A stretch of DNA of 64,000 bases, taken from contig OZ023267.1 in the NCBI GenBank assembly GCA_964006375.1, positions 29,537,869-29,601,868 on the forward strand, given 5' to 3'. This DNA comes from Tillus elongatus (Eukaryota > Arthropoda > Insecta > Coleoptera > Cleridae). Below the pieces are notes generated by a model, which made no database searches, was not told the DNA's origin, and worked only from the letters and a program-made list of their open reading frames with translations. A program made the translations under genes and the position numbers. This document shows, piece after piece, positions 62,900-64,000 of the stretch. Numbering within the stretch: position 1 is the first letter of the stretch; each line of letters begins with the position of its first letter.

Positions 62900-64000
62900 G
62901 TGTATAATCCTCAATGCATCACTGAACCAGTGGATACCTCTGGACCATCGCATATGGCAGTCAGTGTGATAGTGATTGGTGATAAGGAAATTCTTAAAGC
63001 CATCAAGAAGCTCAAGAACAAGTTTACTGCTGGACAAGATTTGCTGCCATCCTTCTTGATTATGGACTGTGCGCATGCTCTTCTCAAACCTCTTAGAACC
63101 CTATTTAACTTGTCGCTGCACACACATTGCTTCCGTGAGGTTTGGAAGGTTGCTCGGATATGTCCTGTTTTTACGTCTGCGGACCGTTCGAGGGTCAGCA
63201 ACTACAGGCCTATAGCTATCCTATCTAATTTTGGTAACATTTTTGAGGCAGTTGTGTATGGTCATATTTATCATGCCGTGAAGTGTCGCTTTTCACAATA
63301 CCAGCATGGGTTTATGGAGGGGCGCTCAACACTGACGAATTTATCCCTGTTCACACAGTATGTAAGTGAAGCTTAGGATCGACGGGGTCAGGTGGATGTC
63401 ATTTATACAGACTTCTTCAAAGCGTTCGATCGTGTTGACCACTCAACACCTTTGTACCAGCTGCATTTGACGGGCTTTGATGGACGGCTGATAGCATTCC
63501 CTGGATCCTACTTGACTAACCGTGTGAAATCTGTTTTTTTTATAATGGATTTAAGTCTGAACCCTTCACTGCTGGCTCCGGCGTTCCAATCTTGACCCCC
63601 CCCCCCCTCTTTTTGTTCCTTATCAATGACACAAGCTTTGTAATTTCTGGTAATCATCTATTATTTGCTGATGATCTCAAATTATACTCCAGTGTTCACG
63701 ATATTGGTGACTATTCAAGACTCCAGGTGGACTTTGACAACTTGCAGCTGTGGTGTGTTGAGAACAGACTTGAATTAAATGTCTCGAAGTGCAAAGTGAC
63801 GACATACACTAGAAAAACCAGCCGTATAGCTTTTCCCTACAAAGTGTGTGGTGTACCATTGGCTAGGACTGAAACGCACAAGGATCTTGGCATTTTATAT
63901 GATGAACATTTAAGATTCACTGGACATATTCAAAGAATCACAGCATCCTGTTTGAAGTTGATGGGTTTCATTATGAGGAATAGCAGATCATTTTCCAATT
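62900..64000 (+). pseudogene. jockey-type reverse transcriptase
   Basis: ILKAIKKLKNKFTAGQDLLP (motif 1), VWKVARICPVF and SNYRPIAILSNFGNIFE (2), FSQYQHGFMEGRST (2a), VIYTDFFKAFDRVDH (A, Asp), SGVP with a degraded QG motif broken by a run of 12-13 C, then FLINDTSFVISGNHLLFADDLKLYSSV (C, FADD) and CVENRLELNVSKC. One stop near 63375. The protein continues past the window end. Confidence 0.88.

Overview
This is repeat-dense, AT-rich eukaryotic DNA, most likely from an insect. The evidence is one spliced gene of the secreted NPC2/ML lipid-binding family with an insect-type layout, plus R1-, jockey- and I-like LINEs, mariner/Tc1/pogo, hAT and P/THAP transposons and Penelope-like elements (PLEs). I cannot name the species. 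No bacterial feature, CRISPR array or operon is present.

Host gene: an apparently intact NPC2-like gene lies on the minus strand. I assembled it from three exons: 50972-50885 (signal peptide), 36456-36331 and 31841-31585. Together they give 156 codons with matching phases and consensus splice sites. Intron 1 (14.4 kb) and intron 2 (4.5 kb) are filled with transposons. The rest of the window is mobile DNA and decayed spacer.

Layout: 0-9 kb holds LINE tails, a 135-bp tandem expansion inside a LINE ORF and a small palindromic ribozyme element. 9-11.3 kb is a 5'-truncated R1-type LINE. 11.3-19.7 kb is spacer with a TIR element, a tRNA-like SINE head and an inverted pair of PLE ends. 19.7-28.7 kb is a THAP/P-type transposon broken by a hAT and flanked by two direct copies of a 2-kb unit that itself carries another hAT. 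30-31 kb is an R1 endonuclease fragment. 32-36 kb is a jockey-like tail against a pogo-like element (NPC2 intron 2). 37-50 kb (NPC2 intron 1) has hAT, Tc1, LINE, a foldback, a SINE and an uninterrupted 910-codon PLE with near-identical terminal repeats. 51-56 kb is a mariner carrying nested hATs and a palindromic ribozyme element. 56-64 kb has an LTR-like segment, an R1 LINE, a Ty3/gypsy fragment and a jockey-like LINE that runs off the window.

Main result: the window carries about twelve hammerhead-ribozyme-like motifs in four sequence families. Three families sit in short, non-coding, partly palindromic insertions with 12-14-bp target duplications (5874-6121, 54905-55501, 61791-62734). The last is built from about 303-bp units, like animal retrozymes. 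The fourth family is in the terminal repeats of the intact PLE, overlaps its start codon, and shows a paired C3-G8 to U3-A8 change. I infer a local PLE plus satellite-ribozyme system: an autonomous reverse transcriptase and several non-autonomous ribozyme elements. A second dispersed family, resembling Helentron-derived HINE/DINE-1 elements, carries many of the roughly 21 long (TA)n tracts. PLE copies end exactly against such tracts.
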